Source of the DNA: Viridibacillus soli
GTDB lineage: Bacteria; Bacillota; Bacilli; Bacillales_A; Planococcaceae
Assembly: GCF_016612995.1 (NCBI RefSeq)
Contig: NZ_JAEOAH010000028.1
Span: 1-64,000, forward strand
Direction: 5' to 3'
Length of the DNA: 64,000 nt
Translations under genes and position numbers: made by a program
In this document: piece after piece, positions 36,108-45,698 of the stretch
Numbering within the stretch: the first letter of the stretch is position 1
How the letters are laid out: each line of letters begins with the position of its first letter
The notes under the pieces: model-generated
The model's database searches: none
The model's input: only the letters and a program-made list of their open reading frames with translations
Told to the model about the DNA's origin: nothing

Positions 36108-36857
36108 TTGAGAAAAGCTTATTTAGTCTTCTTACTCGGCATTATTATTTTATTTACCCAACCACATTTTTTTAAAGCAAGCCAAAATGATGTAGATAAT
36201 AAATTACTTAATGATACATTGCTGACGACTCTTGACCCATATATTACAGAAGGAATAGAGCAATATTATGGCTATTCAAAACAGTATGGTTTGTATGACG
36301 CAAAAATAATCAGTATTAAAAGGAATTCTGACGGTGGATTTGATTTTACAGTGAAAGTACTAGTGACCACTTTTGAGGCTGCCCACAACCCTCCTTATGG
36401 TAAGGAAACAATGACCTTCAAAATAAGTCCAATGGGAGTTAATAGGATTAGCTATACGCACGAGGGCGATGAAGATGAAAAGAAATTATTACGATTTTAC
36501 AAAGAGTCTATTGGAGATATAAAACAATCGTTTCATTTAAATTCAGAGCATTATTCAGAGTATAATTATAACCAGCTACTGTTCAAAGCAGAAAAATATA
36601 CAGAATACAAATCACTTTCAGTCATTGCCGAGGCGATAGTTGAAAAAATTCTCAATCCTGAGATACATCCCCCATATAAAAACATAATTTCCCCTGTTAC
36701 TTTTATTAAAGGGAACGAAGGATATATTCTCTTTAAAAGAGCTGATGGAACTAACACAGTCTTTATGGTGAAAAAGGAAAATAAGGATTGGATCGTTGAG
36801 GAGAAGAAAAGTGTGAAAGGTAAAAAAATGAAAAATGAATTACTTTGGTATATGTAA
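36108..36857 (+). CDS. Secreted DUF3888-like protein
   Basis: The 249-residue exported protein has a signal peptide (about 1-25) and an N-terminal DUF3888-type region. The region shows LLNDTLLTTLDPYITEGIEQ, then YYG, DAKIISIKRN, FTVKVLVTTFEAAHNPPYG and ETMTFKI. A second, less clear domain (about 150-245) follows. Such proteins occur singly in Bacillus; their function is unknown. The TTG start is supported by TTAGGAGGG 7 bases upstream. It is monocistronic. Confidence 0.7.
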   Translation: MRKAYLVFLLGIIILFTQPHFFKASQNDVDNKLLNDTLLTTLDPYITEGIEQYYGYSKQYGLYDAKIISIKRNSDGGFDFTVKVLVTTFEAAHNPPYGKETMTFKISPMGVNRISYTHEGDEDEKKLLRFYKESIGDIKQSFHLNSEHYSEYNYNQLLFKAEKYTEYKSLSVIAEAIVEKILNPEIHPPYKNIISPVTFIKGNEGYILFKRADGTNTVFMVKKENKDWIVEEKKSVKGKKMKNELLWYM

Positions 36858-36913
36858 TAGAAGTAGCTTCTTGTTACGCTAACAATCCATCTTTTTGGTT
36901 ACTATAATGGAAG

Positions 36914-36966
36914 TGAAAATACCTCCAATCTAAGTACCAGTATTAATTGTACTTAGATGGAGGTAT
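36914..36966 (+). terminator. Long perfect hairpin after the DUF3888 gene
   Basis: The arms ATACCTCCAATCTAAGTAC/GTACTTAGATGGAGGTAT contain one mismatch. The tail is only moderately T-rich. Confidence 0.6.
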
Positions 36967-37126
36967 ATTAATATAAATTTCCCTTTGTCACTTGGGCTAT
37001 TTTCCTTCTTACCAAAAATTATTTCGCTTAACGATCGTTTTTAACACCCATGAATTTCGGGCTAAAAAAGGCTCATACATTTGTGGTGATTCAGTTTTTA
37101 TGGTCTTGTCTTAATCGACCTCGCCC

Positions 37127-37168
37127 AAAAAAAGCGCCTGCCACTATCTTTTTAGGGCAAACGCATTT
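37127..37168 (-). terminator. Terminator of the DUF418 gene
   Basis: On the minus strand GCGTTTGCC pairs with GGCAGGCGC (using G-U pairs) and is followed by seven T residues. Confidence 0.65.
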
Positions 37169-37178
37169 TTCTCATCCC

Positions 37179-38276
37179 TCAAATTCTTCGCTTAAACGGC
37201 ATATATGAAAGCTTACGCCACAACCATTCGAGTGGACCGGTACCAATTTTTTTTACGAACAGGTGGGCTGCGAGCATCATCACGATGCTGATACCGATCC
37301 ATGTTGCTAAAATGGCGTACACACTATGAACTGGAGCAAGGCTAAAACCCCAACTGTAAAATAACAGCGAGGCCAGGATGTTTTGCAACACATAGCAACT
37401 TAGTGCCGCTTTTTCAAGCATCCAGGCAAGCAAGCCAATGTAGCCAAGCGATAGGATTGGGGCGAACAAGTAGCGGACCAGCAAATCGAATAGTCCACCT
37501 GGCACAAGCAGCAGCATGTTTAACGGCATACCAAGGCCGAGACCCCATCTTAACAGTCGTCTCCGGATGCACCGGCCTTCCTCGTTTGCATGAAAGGCGC
37601 CGCTACGGAAGAGGCGAATGCCGACGATGTATAGTGCAATGTTCATAAACAGAATGGCGATTGCTTCGGCGCGCAAACCGATAAAGTCAAGCAGACGGTA
37701 AGCGACCTGTTCCCAATAGCCGCCTTCAGTGTAGAGTTCCTCGATTTCACGGAACCCTACAGCAATCTCGGCAATAAAGCTTTCATCGCGGAGGACAGCC
37801 ATCCAAAGAAGGGAAAAAATGGTCACACCAATCGCATGAACAATTGCAGAGACTTTCATCCAGCGGTTCATCACGCCTTCTCGGCTGCGGATCAGAAATG
37901 CGACAATGATGCCAGTAAGTGCATAGCTCATTAAAATGTCATATTCAAACACAAAAAGATAATGCAGTAAGCCGTCTAAAAACAGAAGTGCCATTGTCCA
38001 TATGTAAAATGGCAGCCAAGGCAATCCGTTTCGCTGTGCTTTTCGGTATTTTAGCTCTAAACCTATACCGAACATAATTGTCAGCAATCCGAGCAGCTTG
38101 CCGTTGACAAACACCGATTGTAAGGCAGCAAGAAACGCCTCAAAACTGTCAAGCCACCCTCCGGATGACATCAAAACCCCTGGCTGGGCAAACAGCCAAA
38201 TATTCGTGCCGAGTGTGCCGATAATGGCAAAACCTCGAAGCACATCGAGCAAACGAATGCGTTTGGATTGCTCCAT
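37179..38276 (-). CDS. DUF418 (YeiB-like) membrane protein
   Basis: The 365-residue multi-pass membrane protein has the YeiB/DUF418 signature. It begins RIRLLDVLRGFAIIGTLGTN, and near the C-terminus carries YVLQNILASLLFY and TGPLEWLWRKLSY. Members are thought to be transporters of unknown substrate. The base composition is clearly GC-richer than its neighbours, suggesting transfer from another genus. A damaged TetR regulator gene lies directly upstream, a frequent pairing for this family. GGAGGG precedes the ATG. Confidence 0.85.
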   Translation of the reverse strand: MEQSKRIRLLDVLRGFAIIGTLGTNIWLFAQPGVLMSSGGWLDSFEAFLAALQSVFVNGKLLGLLTIMFGIGLELKYRKAQRNGLPWLPFYIWTMALLFLDGLLHYLFVFEYDILMSYALTGIIVAFLIRSREGVMNRWMKVSAIVHAIGVTIFSLLWMAVLRDESFIAEIAVGFREIEELYTEGGYWEQVAYRLLDFIGLRAEAIAILFMNIALYIVGIRLFRSGAFHANEEGRCIRRRLLRWGLGLGMPLNMLLLVPGGLFDLLVRYLFAPILSLGYIGLLAWMLEKAALSCYVLQNILASLLFYSWGFSLAPVHSVYAILATWIGISIVMMLAAHLFVKKIGTGPLEWLWRKLSYMPFKRRI

Positions 38277-38327
38277 AAAACCCTCCTAATTCACGTCCGT
38301 GTGAGAGCTTATCTACTTGAAAGACGC

Positions 38328-38644
38328 TCAAATCCCCTCAATTTGTCTCTGAATCACACGACGTACTTTACCGTCATCTATGCGTGCAAGTTCTAACAAA
38401 GCGTGAAGTTCAAGCCATCAGTAAGCGCATAAAGTTTCTCCATTTCGAGCTGTTTGTCAATACCGCTCTTTAATAGCTGCGCTTCATCAAAATTGTGAAG
38501 GAGCTGAAAAATAACCTCATAAATATGGTCGTCATCAGGGTTGAAGTTAGGCTTGTTTCGGGAGGAGTAGAAATTGAATACTCTTTTCTTTAAGAAAGAC
38601 ATTAGCGATTCAAGCTGATTTTCGCATTTTTCAACATACCACAT
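38328..38644 (-). pseudogene. TetR-family regulator, C-terminal half, frameshifted
   Basis: The minus-strand frame shows the C-terminal ligand domain of a TetR regulator: DDDHIYEVIFQLLHNFDEAQ, then EMEKLYALTDGL. A one-base loss near 38412 breaks the frame. In the next frame the expected continuation follows: ELHALLELARIDDGKVRRVI then QRQIEGI and a stop at 38328. The N-terminal DNA-binding domain is missing, where the sequence meets the end of the HAAS-type gene. It was probably the regulator of the adjacent DUF418 gene. Confidence 0.65.
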
Positions 38645-39162
38645 CCAAGACCTAACATTAAACCGATGCCAGTTATAATAAAGAACAATAAACCAATACC
38701 CTCTTTTAAAACAACCATCTGCAAAATAACACCCAAAAGCGCCCCTAATGTTAGACCAATGAACATGAATGCACCGTAATACAAACCGATAGCTTCCTCA
38801 ACATTTGGTTCGTAATAATGCAACCACTTGGCATTACTTTCTAGCATTGGATTGTCTGGGTTTTCAACCGCAAACGATGCCTTTGCCTTTTCAAATGCAT
38901 CTGCTTCAGATAAGCCATCTTCTACAACCAAATCATGAATATAATCGGCCATATAGCTTTTTAAATCTTCCTGAGCTTCTTGATTCTTTTGTGATGTCCA
39001 TTTAAATTTAGCAGCCGTCTTTTTAGCTTCTCCCAATGTTTTATTCGCATGAAAGGCAAGTTGTTCAAAGTACGTAAGCTCTTCGCTATCCGTTACGTTT
39101 AACTGTGTATTCTGCTTCACAAATTGATTAACTTTTTGTTTTGTATCTTTACTTATTGTCAT
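38602..39162 (-). CDS. HAAS-type membrane partner of PadR regulator
   Basis: The 186-residue protein has a helical N-terminal cytoplasmic region (about 1-110, with YMADYIHDLVVEDGLSEADA followed by FEKAKASF). This is typical of the HAAS/DUF1700-like domains encoded next to PadR regulators. Two C-terminal transmembrane segments (about 128-150 and 155-176) follow. It starts one base after the PadR stop codon, so the two form an operon. Such pairs respond to envelope stress or substrates; the specific role is unknown. Its 3' end overlaps the TetR remnant. Confidence 0.72.
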   Translation of the reverse strand: MTISKDTKQKVNQFVKQNTQLNVTDSEELTYFEQLAFHANKTLGEAKKTAAKFKWTSQKNQEAQEDLKSYMADYIHDLVVEDGLSEADAFEKAKASFAVENPDNPMLESNAKWLHYYEPNVEEAIGLYYGAFMFIGLTLGALLGVILQMVVLKEGIGLLFFIITGIGLMLGLGCGMLKNAKISLNR

Positions 39163-39163
39163 G

Positions 39164-39496
39164 TTATTCGACTCCTTCCAAAAATTGATCCATTAATTGT
39201 TTCATGAAAAGCCATTCTTCTTTTTTATGGCTTAAATAAGCTCTTCCAGAATTCGTGAGATGATAATATTTTCTCCTTGCTGCTGCACTACCCTCTTGCC
39301 AATAACTCGTAACATAGCCGTTTTTCTCAAGTCGTTTAAATGAGAGGTATAGTGTTCCTTCTTTTAATTCAAATGAATTCTGACTTTGTTTTTTGACTTC
39401 TCTGCTCAGATCATAGCCATACATATCATTATGGTAAAGCAAGCTTAAAATAATTGTGTCGATATATCCTCGTAATATTTCCTTATCAACTTCCAC
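39164..39496 (-). CDS. PadR-family transcriptional regulator
   Basis: The 110-residue PadR regulator has a winged helix with ILSLLYHNDMYGYDLSREVK, LKEGTLYLSFKRLEKNGYVT and the wing SAAARRKYYHLTNSGRAYL. The GTG at 39496 is chosen because GAAGGAGAG lies 7 bases upstream and the family starts there. The longer in-frame ATG has no site. It is coupled to the HAAS-type gene and probably represses its own operon. Confidence 0.88.
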   Translation of the reverse strand: MEVDKEILRGYIDTIILSLLYHNDMYGYDLSREVKKQSQNSFELKEGTLYLSFKRLEKNGYVTSYWQEGSAAARRKYYHLTNSGRAYLSHKKEEWLFMKQLMDQFLEGVE

Positions 39497-39635
39497 GTGA
39501 TTCTCTCCTTCATACCTTGCTTTGTTAGGTACAAATAGATTATAAAACACATATACCTTATAAAGCAATGTATAAATGGAGGCTAGGTATAAATTTTTTT
39601 TATTTTATGGCTAAATTCGTGTTTAGCCTATAAAA

Positions 39636-39680
39636 AAGCCGTTCATAAAGCACTTATTTACGCTTTACGAACGGCTTAAA
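39636..39680. terminator. Hairpin terminator
   Basis: AAGCCGTTCATAAAGC pairs with GCTTTACGAACGGCTT, with an A-run before and weak T after. It is upstream of the PadR operon, so it belongs to neither neighbour clearly. Confidence 0.6.
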
Positions 39681-39810
39681 TACAACAAATTTATCCATCT
39701 TTTTTTAAAGGCTTTGTTGTAGAAATCATCATTATACGGTTACCGTGATTTTTAGAACCAGTAAATAGTTGCGCTGGGTGGCTGATATATTCTTGGCATG
39801 AAACGAGAGC

Positions 39811-39839
39811 AATATGAATATTATGTAAATATTCATATT
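39811..39839. promoter_or_regulatory. Perfect inverted repeat upstream of the LysM gene
   Basis: The 12-base arms AATATGAATATT/AATATTCATATT are separated by ATGTA, ending 51 bases before the LysM gene start. There is no terminator tail, so it may be an operator. Confidence 0.45.
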
Positions 39840-39890
39840 AGTATTTTTTAAATGATTAATACAGTTGCTGAAAAGGAGGGAAAGATTAAT

Positions 39891-40637
39891 ATGAACAATT
39901 ATCCATTGAGTGTATGTAGATATTCAATCCAACCTGGTGATAATTACTGGCTATTAGCTCAACGATTTAATATTTCTGTATATGATATTTATGCAGTTAA
40001 TCCTTATGTAGACCCGAATAATCTTTTCATTGGTCAAAATATTTACATCCCGATGTGCACATATGTTTCAAATCATTTAGGACCAACAAAATGCATTAGT
40101 CCAGCTGAGGTTGAACTGAAAAGCAATATGCGTAAGTTGTGGGAGGAGCATGTTGCTTGGACAAGGATGACAATATTGAGCTTAAACTTTAAATCACCTG
40201 ATGTAGATGCAGTAATCGCACGGCTGCTTCAAAATGCCACTGACATGGGAGATGCACTTAGACCTTTTTATGGAAATCAAATAGGGGATGAATTTAGTGC
40301 TTTAATAAAGGAACATTTAGTAATTGCAGCAGATCTTGTCAAAGCAGCTATTGCAGGTGATCAACAAGCTGCAATCGCAGCAGAAAAAAAATGGTATTCC
40401 AACGCTGATGAAATTGCGGCATTCTTGAGTAGAATAAACCCATATCTATGTGAAGAGGAAGTTCGGAAAATGTTTTACTCACATTTAGCTTTAACAAAGT
40501 CAGAAGCAGTACTGATGATTAACAATAATTATAAGAAGAGTATTGAAGTGTATGATGAAATTCAGAAACAAGCTTTAGGTATGGCAGATGCAATCACGGA
40601 AGGAATCGTGAAACAATTCCCTAACATGTTTGGGTAG
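39891..40637 (+). CDS. LysM protein with C-terminal helical domain
   Basis: In this 248-residue protein residues about 10-57 form one LysM domain (YSIQPGDNYWLLAQRFNISV, then NPYVDPNNLFIGQNIYIPMC). Residues about 75-245 form an all-helical domain with repeated WEEHVAWTRM and EVRKMFYSHLALTKSEA patterns. Similar proteins in Bacillus and Clostridium are sometimes mislabelled acetylglutamate kinase. There is no signal peptide, so a spore-surface location is possible. ATG 39891 has AAAGGAGGG upstream; the earlier in-frame ATG has none. Confidence 0.78.
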   Translation: MNNYPLSVCRYSIQPGDNYWLLAQRFNISVYDIYAVNPYVDPNNLFIGQNIYIPMCTYVSNHLGPTKCISPAEVELKSNMRKLWEEHVAWTRMTILSLNFKSPDVDAVIARLLQNATDMGDALRPFYGNQIGDEFSALIKEHLVIAADLVKAAIAGDQQAAIAAEKKWYSNADEIAAFLSRINPYLCEEEVRKMFYSHLALTKSEAVLMINNNYKKSIEVYDEIQKQALGMADAITEGIVKQFPNMFG

Positions 40638-40871
40638 ATTATCATTATAAAACAGAATGAAATACAATTTTGAAATCCATAAAAATCCACTTTATAAAAA
40701 TTAGATAAAAAACGATTATGGGAAAATATGTACTTTAAAGTAATACTTGCATTAATAAAATCTTCGTTTAATTTTAGGTTAATTATCCAAATAAGAAAAA
40801 ACTTCCATACTCTAATGCTATAAACGTGACTATAATATCACGCAACATTTCTAAAAAAATTCCTGTAAAAA

Positions 40872-40917
40872 TACTTGAGTAGAACTGCTTTTGGACTAGA
40901 ATTGTTCTACTCAAGTA
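40872..40917 (-). terminator. Terminator of the MutS-like gene
   Basis: On the minus strand CTTGAGTAGAAC/GTTCTACTCAAG arms are followed by TATTTTTAC. The rest of 40638-40989 shows nothing else recognisable. Confidence 0.7.
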
Positions 40918-40989
40918 GTGAATAGGCTACAACAAGAAGGTGGTCTTCTTTATTCAACTAAAGGGTACGTTTCTTCAATTTACAATCTT

Positions 40990-42657
40990 TTAATTTCTTC
41001 CTTTCATTTCTTCCCATTTATGCCCTTCCATGAAATACTCGGCTAACCCGTTCGCCTTTTCTGTGATGCTTTGTGGATAATCCATTATTTCAAGAAGTTT
41101 AATAGCGTTTCTCGTTTTTGATGGTCCAGAATGAATTGTATAATCAAATTGAACTTTCCCATTTTCGATCGATTCACTGAAGTGATAATTCGTATAAGCT
41201 TTTCTAGCCATTTCGGTTAATTCAATATCATGTGAAGCAATAATATTCATTCCTTTATTCAAAGAAAGCCATTCCATCATTGCGGCCGATGCGGCTATCC
41301 GTTCAATCGTATTTGTTCCCTTCAGTATTTCATCAATAAATGAGATACATGGTTTACCTTGTTCACATAGTTGGATAATGCGTTTGAGTGACTTTATTTC
41401 AGCTATAAAGTAACTATCCCCATCTAACACATTATCCTGAATTGCCATTGAAGTTACGATATAACTAGGTTTCATTGTCCAATTTTCTGCTAATACTGTA
41501 TTAATCGTTTGTGCCAAGATTGTATTAATAGCGATTGCCTTGATATACGTTGATTTCCCTGATGCGTTAGACCCTGTAATGAGTGTACTCTTGCCGAGCA
41601 TCGATGTGTTTGTCACCGGATTTTTGATAAGTGGATGAAACATATTTTTGAATGAAAGTTCCTCTTCCTCCACAAATGTAGGAATACAATATGTATTAAG
41701 TGATTTACGGTAAAACGCAACTGCTATCCCTGCATCCAGTTGCCCAATCAGTTGCCATAATTCACGGTATTCCGCTTTATGAGTTGAAATCGTTTTAATA
41801 ATATTGTTATAAGAAATAAAATCCAATAAAAATAGTATTCGAATGTACTCAAAAATGATATCCAAATCTCCGTTGCCTCTTCCAAGCGAGGAAATATTGC
41901 TTAACATTAAAACTTTTTTAATCGGCTGCACCTTGACCTTAAACTCGTTTGTAAATGTTGTGAATTCAGGATGTTTGACGGATGCAAAGCGTTTTCCAGT
42001 ATTAATGATAGCTGCTATGTACGATGTGGAATATAGATTATTCTCTAACGCTGGTTTATTTTTATAGTATACGGATGAGTTAATTAGAAAAGATCCTGCT
42101 AAACTTAGAATCCCGTACTGCAAGCTGTAAAACATCAAACAGATTGAAGCAAACGGCAATAAAGCAAGTAGCACGTAAACAGCTACATATTTTATGTTAC
42201 TTTGATCTTCATAAAAAAAAGAAGATGAATTTGTATAATTCTGTTTTCCAAGCCCCGATAGTATGAGTAGGACCTCTTCTCTTAATGCCTGATTGCTTTC
42301 TAGTAATCTGTATAGTTCTTCTTTATCTTGTATATCTTCAAGGGATGGATTAATATCTCGAAGCTGATTAAATAAATATTCTGATCCTACCGAAGTTTGC
42401 GTGTAGTTGATTTTCTTGAAAACAGTATTCATAGATAAATCATCCCATGTCAAATGATCTATCCCATCATATCTTGGTCCACTATTTTTTTTATTTTTCC
42501 AGTACATTAACACTGATTCATCATCTTCACTTCGTGCGTTAAACTGTCCTGTTTCCCATTCTTTTCTAAACTTATTTAGTCTTCTCTTATTTTTCGTTAA
42601 TAAATGATAGGTAAAGAAAACCGTCGTAACTATTATAAGAATCATTATTAAATTCAT
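40990..42657 (-). CDS. Membrane-anchored MutS-like ATPase
   Basis: The 555-residue protein has one N-terminal transmembrane segment (about 2-18) and a second hydrophobic pair (about 154-196). The C-terminal MutS ATPase domain has Walker A TGSNASGKST (361-370), Walker B ISFIDEILKGTNTIER and IIASHDIELTEMA. The mismatch-recognition (MutS I) and Smr domains are absent, so it is neither MutS1 nor MutS2. This MutS-related membrane type is widespread, but its role is unknown. The start is the ATG at 42657 after TAGGAGTGAT. It is monocistronic. Confidence 0.82.
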   Translation of the reverse strand: MNLIMILIIVTTVFFTYHLLTKNKRRLNKFRKEWETGQFNARSEDDESVLMYWKNKKNSGPRYDGIDHLTWDDLSMNTVFKKINYTQTSVGSEYLFNQLRDINPSLEDIQDKEELYRLLESNQALREEVLLILSGLGKQNYTNSSSFFYEDQSNIKYVAVYVLLALLPFASICLMFYSLQYGILSLAGSFLINSSVYYKNKPALENNLYSTSYIAAIINTGKRFASVKHPEFTTFTNEFKVKVQPIKKVLMLSNISSLGRGNGDLDIIFEYIRILFLLDFISYNNIIKTISTHKAEYRELWQLIGQLDAGIAVAFYRKSLNTYCIPTFVEEEELSFKNMFHPLIKNPVTNTSMLGKSTLITGSNASGKSTYIKAIAINTILAQTINTVLAENWTMKPSYIVTSMAIQDNVLDGDSYFIAEIKSLKRIIQLCEQGKPCISFIDEILKGTNTIERIAASAAMMEWLSLNKGMNIIASHDIELTEMARKAYTNYHFSESIENGKVQFDYTIHSGPSKTRNAIKLLEIMDYPQSITEKANGLAEYFMEGHKWEEMKGRN

Positions 42658-43009
42658 TAATCTTATCACTCCTATTACTTTTATATAATGTACTACCAAT
42701 TCATATTATTTTGTACCCTTGTTGTTATCAATATTATCTTTGACAGGTTTATAAGGTTACGGGGACAATTGTTCTTCAGCTAAAGGGGAGCTTTAGTTAA
42801 AAAAGGACCACTAAAACTAATCAATCATTTTTCAAGATGGTTTCTTTTTGGTAGCTGCTATATAATGCTTGGTTCGATACTTTTACTAAAACTTTATTCA
42901 AAACCTACATTTAGCTCATAGAAAAAGCGCTATTTATCGACACTTTACAAACGGTTTTAATCACAATTGACATTCCGTTAACACCATAAAATTTGAATTC
43001 ATACATATT
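42658..43009. other. Intergenic stretch
   Basis: No open frame, hairpin or motif that I can support is visible between the MutS-like and uridine-kinase-like genes. Confidence 0.4.
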
Positions 43010-43639
43010 TCACTCTAACTTCTTTACGTTATATATTTGATCTGCATTTTTAATCGGGTTTTCTATATCAAAATAATGTTCTTCTCCTAACCAGTACCTT
43101 CTTTTATACTTATTTAACCTTTCTTGATAATCTCCAATATACGAATCGCGATGTAAAACTCTTTCATATCTCATTTCAAGAGGACAATCTAGGAATATAA
43201 TGAGGTCGTAGAAATTTCTCCATTCTTTTCTTTGTAGAAATATACCTTCAATAAGAACAATACTATTAGTTGTTACTGTAATTTCTTTAGTTGAAATTGT
43301 ATCAGTAGAATGATCATAGAAGGGTAACGTTATTTCATTGCTATTATTGTATATTTTTTCAAGCAACTTGTTTGTTATCATTTTAATATCCCATTGCAAA
43401 TAATAATATTCATACCATTCTTCGTGCCCTGTATTGTATCGTTTGTTTCTTTCAACTATATGGTCATCAATATGTATAACAGTTACCTTGCATTTATCCT
43501 TTAGCTCACACTCAAGATTTTTTACTAATGTCGTTTTTCCTGCCCCACTTAAACCATCAATTGCGACTATTAAAGGACGGTTATGGGAACGTGATGAAAA
43601 TTGATATAATAATTCCCCTGCTATTTCATTAACACACAT
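43010..43639 (-). CDS. Uridine-kinase-like P-loop NTPase
   Basis: The 209-residue kinase of the uridine kinase/phosphoribulokinase type has a P-loop GLSGAGKTTLV (28-38 region). The substrate-binding VTVIHIDDHIVERNKRY follows, then VLIEGIFLQRKEW and DLIIFLDCPLEMRYERVLHR. It would phosphorylate a nucleoside or related alcohol. It is divergent enough from canonical Udk that the substrate is uncertain. An AAAGGGATGATG site precedes the ATG. The neighbours on the same strand are damaged genes. Confidence 0.8.
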   Translation of the reverse strand: MCVNEIAGELLYQFSSRSHNRPLIVAIDGLSGAGKTTLVKNLECELKDKCKVTVIHIDDHIVERNKRYNTGHEEWYEYYYLQWDIKMITNKLLEKIYNNSNEITLPFYDHSTDTISTKEITVTTNSIVLIEGIFLQRKEWRNFYDLIIFLDCPLEMRYERVLHRDSYIGDYQERLNKYKRRYWLGEEHYFDIENPIKNADQIYNVKKLE

Positions 43640-43742
43640 TGAATCATCATCCCTTTCTTTCTATTACTTAGTGACCGTTCTATTTCTCATTTTAATGCCT
43701 CCATAATTACCTCCAAATGAATATGGTTCAGTCAACCATCGT

Positions 43743-45061
43743 TTAGTTCGATTTTTTATACAGAATATAATGGTTTCCATGATAATCTGTATATTCAATT
43801 TCAAGTTTATCAACTGAATAATAGATAACTAATACTTCATGAATCATCTCTGTAATAAATGTCGTTTGTTTTTTATCACGTTTAATAGGTACTAGCTTGA
43901 ATTTATAAACGGCTCCGTACATTTTTGACAGTGTTACATACAGCTCGTTGTTTTTTATTGTAATTTCTAGCGATTTATTTTCTGTATCTTCTCTAAAGAT
44001 ATACGTGCCACATACTTTCTCTTTCAACGGAAAAATGATTGGAACTGCTGGCTCTGGTAGCGAGACAGATTCACTAAAAATCACTTCCGCAATTTCTCTT
44101 GTTAATTTCAGGACTGGTGTTATGTTCATATTACTCAAAAAGATTATGCTTATGTTATCGTCTACAAATCTGATAAAATCGTTAGAAAAACCACTAATAT
44201 TACCAAAATGACTCGTACACTGCCTATCTAAAACTGATGAAACAGCCCAACCGCATGCATAGGAATTTAAGTAAGGTTTAAACATTTTCTCCGTCAAATC
44301 CCTGCTGATTAATGTTGATTCCTGCAATGATTGACTCCATTTATAAAGATCCTGTGTCGTAGAATAAAGACCATAACCTCCTAGAGGAAATGATAAATCC
44401 GCATATTCAGCATGAATGGGTGTTTCCCAGAACGAATATCCAGAAGCTAGCCCCGAAACAATTTTCTTCCATCGTCACAACCTGTATCGTGCATGCCAAG
44501 GGGCAAGAAGATGTGTTCACTCATATAGTCTGCGTACGTTTGACCAGTTTTTTCTTCTATAATAGCTGTAAGTAGCAGATAACCGGACGTAGAATATTGA
44601 TAGTCCGTTCCTGGTCCAAAAACTAATTCTAGGTTTTTGAATGAGTCTATACGATCTTTCAATGTTGATGGAAGCCTCATCGTTTGGAACCAAAAATCTG
44701 GGAAAGCCGTAAAATCAGGAATACCTGAAGTATTGGTTAAACAGTGATAAATCGTGATATTGTGATCATTAGGGTACAAAGGCAAATGCTTGTCTATAGG
44801 GTCATTTAATTGGAGATCACCTTTTTCAAGTAATTGGAAAATAGCCATTGCTGTAAAGCCCTTAGTAATTGAGCCAATCCGAAATTTAGTGTTTGGATTA
44901 TTTAGTACCTGATGTTCCCAATTAGCCATACCGTATCCTTTGTTTAATAAAATACGCCCATTGATCGCAACTAAGATTGATCCATGAAGATAACCATTCT
45001 GATCGTAGGCTTTAGCCCAATCTGTTATCTGTTTTTCTAATCTTACATCTTTTAAACTCAT
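43743..45061 (-). pseudogene. Serine beta-lactamase-like hydrolase, one frameshift
   Basis: Two open frames (45061-44447 and 44327-43743) are one class C beta-lactamase/PBP4-type gene. The first carries the nucleophile motif in GSITKGFTA and the YST triad element in DYQYSTSGYLLLT. At the A-run 44462-44465 adding one A restores KIVSGLASGYSFWETPIHAE, which runs on into the second frame. The total length (1319 bases) is one short of 440 codons, as expected for a single deletion. The repaired protein would be 439 residues. It is either a true pseudogene or an assembly error. GAGGGGAA precedes the ATG. Confidence 0.85.
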
Positions 45062-45136
45062 GATATTCCCCTCAATTTTAATAAAGTTATTTAATTCTTA
45101 TTGAACTGACTCCCCAGAATGTTTAAATATTTCAAT

Positions 45137-45698
45137 TCAAGGTTTAGAACTCCAATTTACGACTTCTAAATTGCTTAGATTTATATTGCCAAGGGTTAAA
45201 ATATGAGGAATGTATGCAAACATTCCAAAATTCCTTCCTTTTTCATGTTCCTTTTTAAAATACATTATTGTGTCAATTGGTATAGAATCTAACTCAACGT
45301 ATTCTTTAAGAGAAATCAACTCTATTTCTTCGTTTGGGATTGGTGCAGTTGGTCCTTGATAATGCTCTTTGTCATAAAAATAAATGGCATTGATATTATC
45401 ATTTAATCGCTGTATTGGAATCTTATAAAACATTACATTATGTTTCACACTGATCCCTAACGAAGTCAAAACCACAAATACATGATAAGGGTTTAAAGGC
45501 AGAAGAAAAATAACATCAGCCCATAAGCAATTTAACTTAGGAATAGCTCGCTGTAATAATTGTTTTCTATTTGAATATTCAAAATACTTTTTTGGAATAT
45601 TTTTCATAAAGAGCAAGATCAATATCTCTAAGTTTATTAAGTGAAGTTAGTTCTTCACCTACCACTGTTTTCGGTACCATGTGATAAACATATTGCAA
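45137..45698 (-). pseudogene. Conserved hypothetical gene with one frameshift
   Basis: A TTG at 45698 with GGAGGGG upstream opens LQYVYHMVPKTVVGEELTSL, then DIDLALYEKYSKK. The frame then stops, but in the next frame YFEYSNRKQLLQRAIPKLNC continues to 45137. Removing one A from the six-A run (45588-45593) joins them into about 186 residues. Proteins of this layout are known as group-specific hypothetical proteins in Bacillus (recalled). The function is unknown. Confidence 0.75.
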
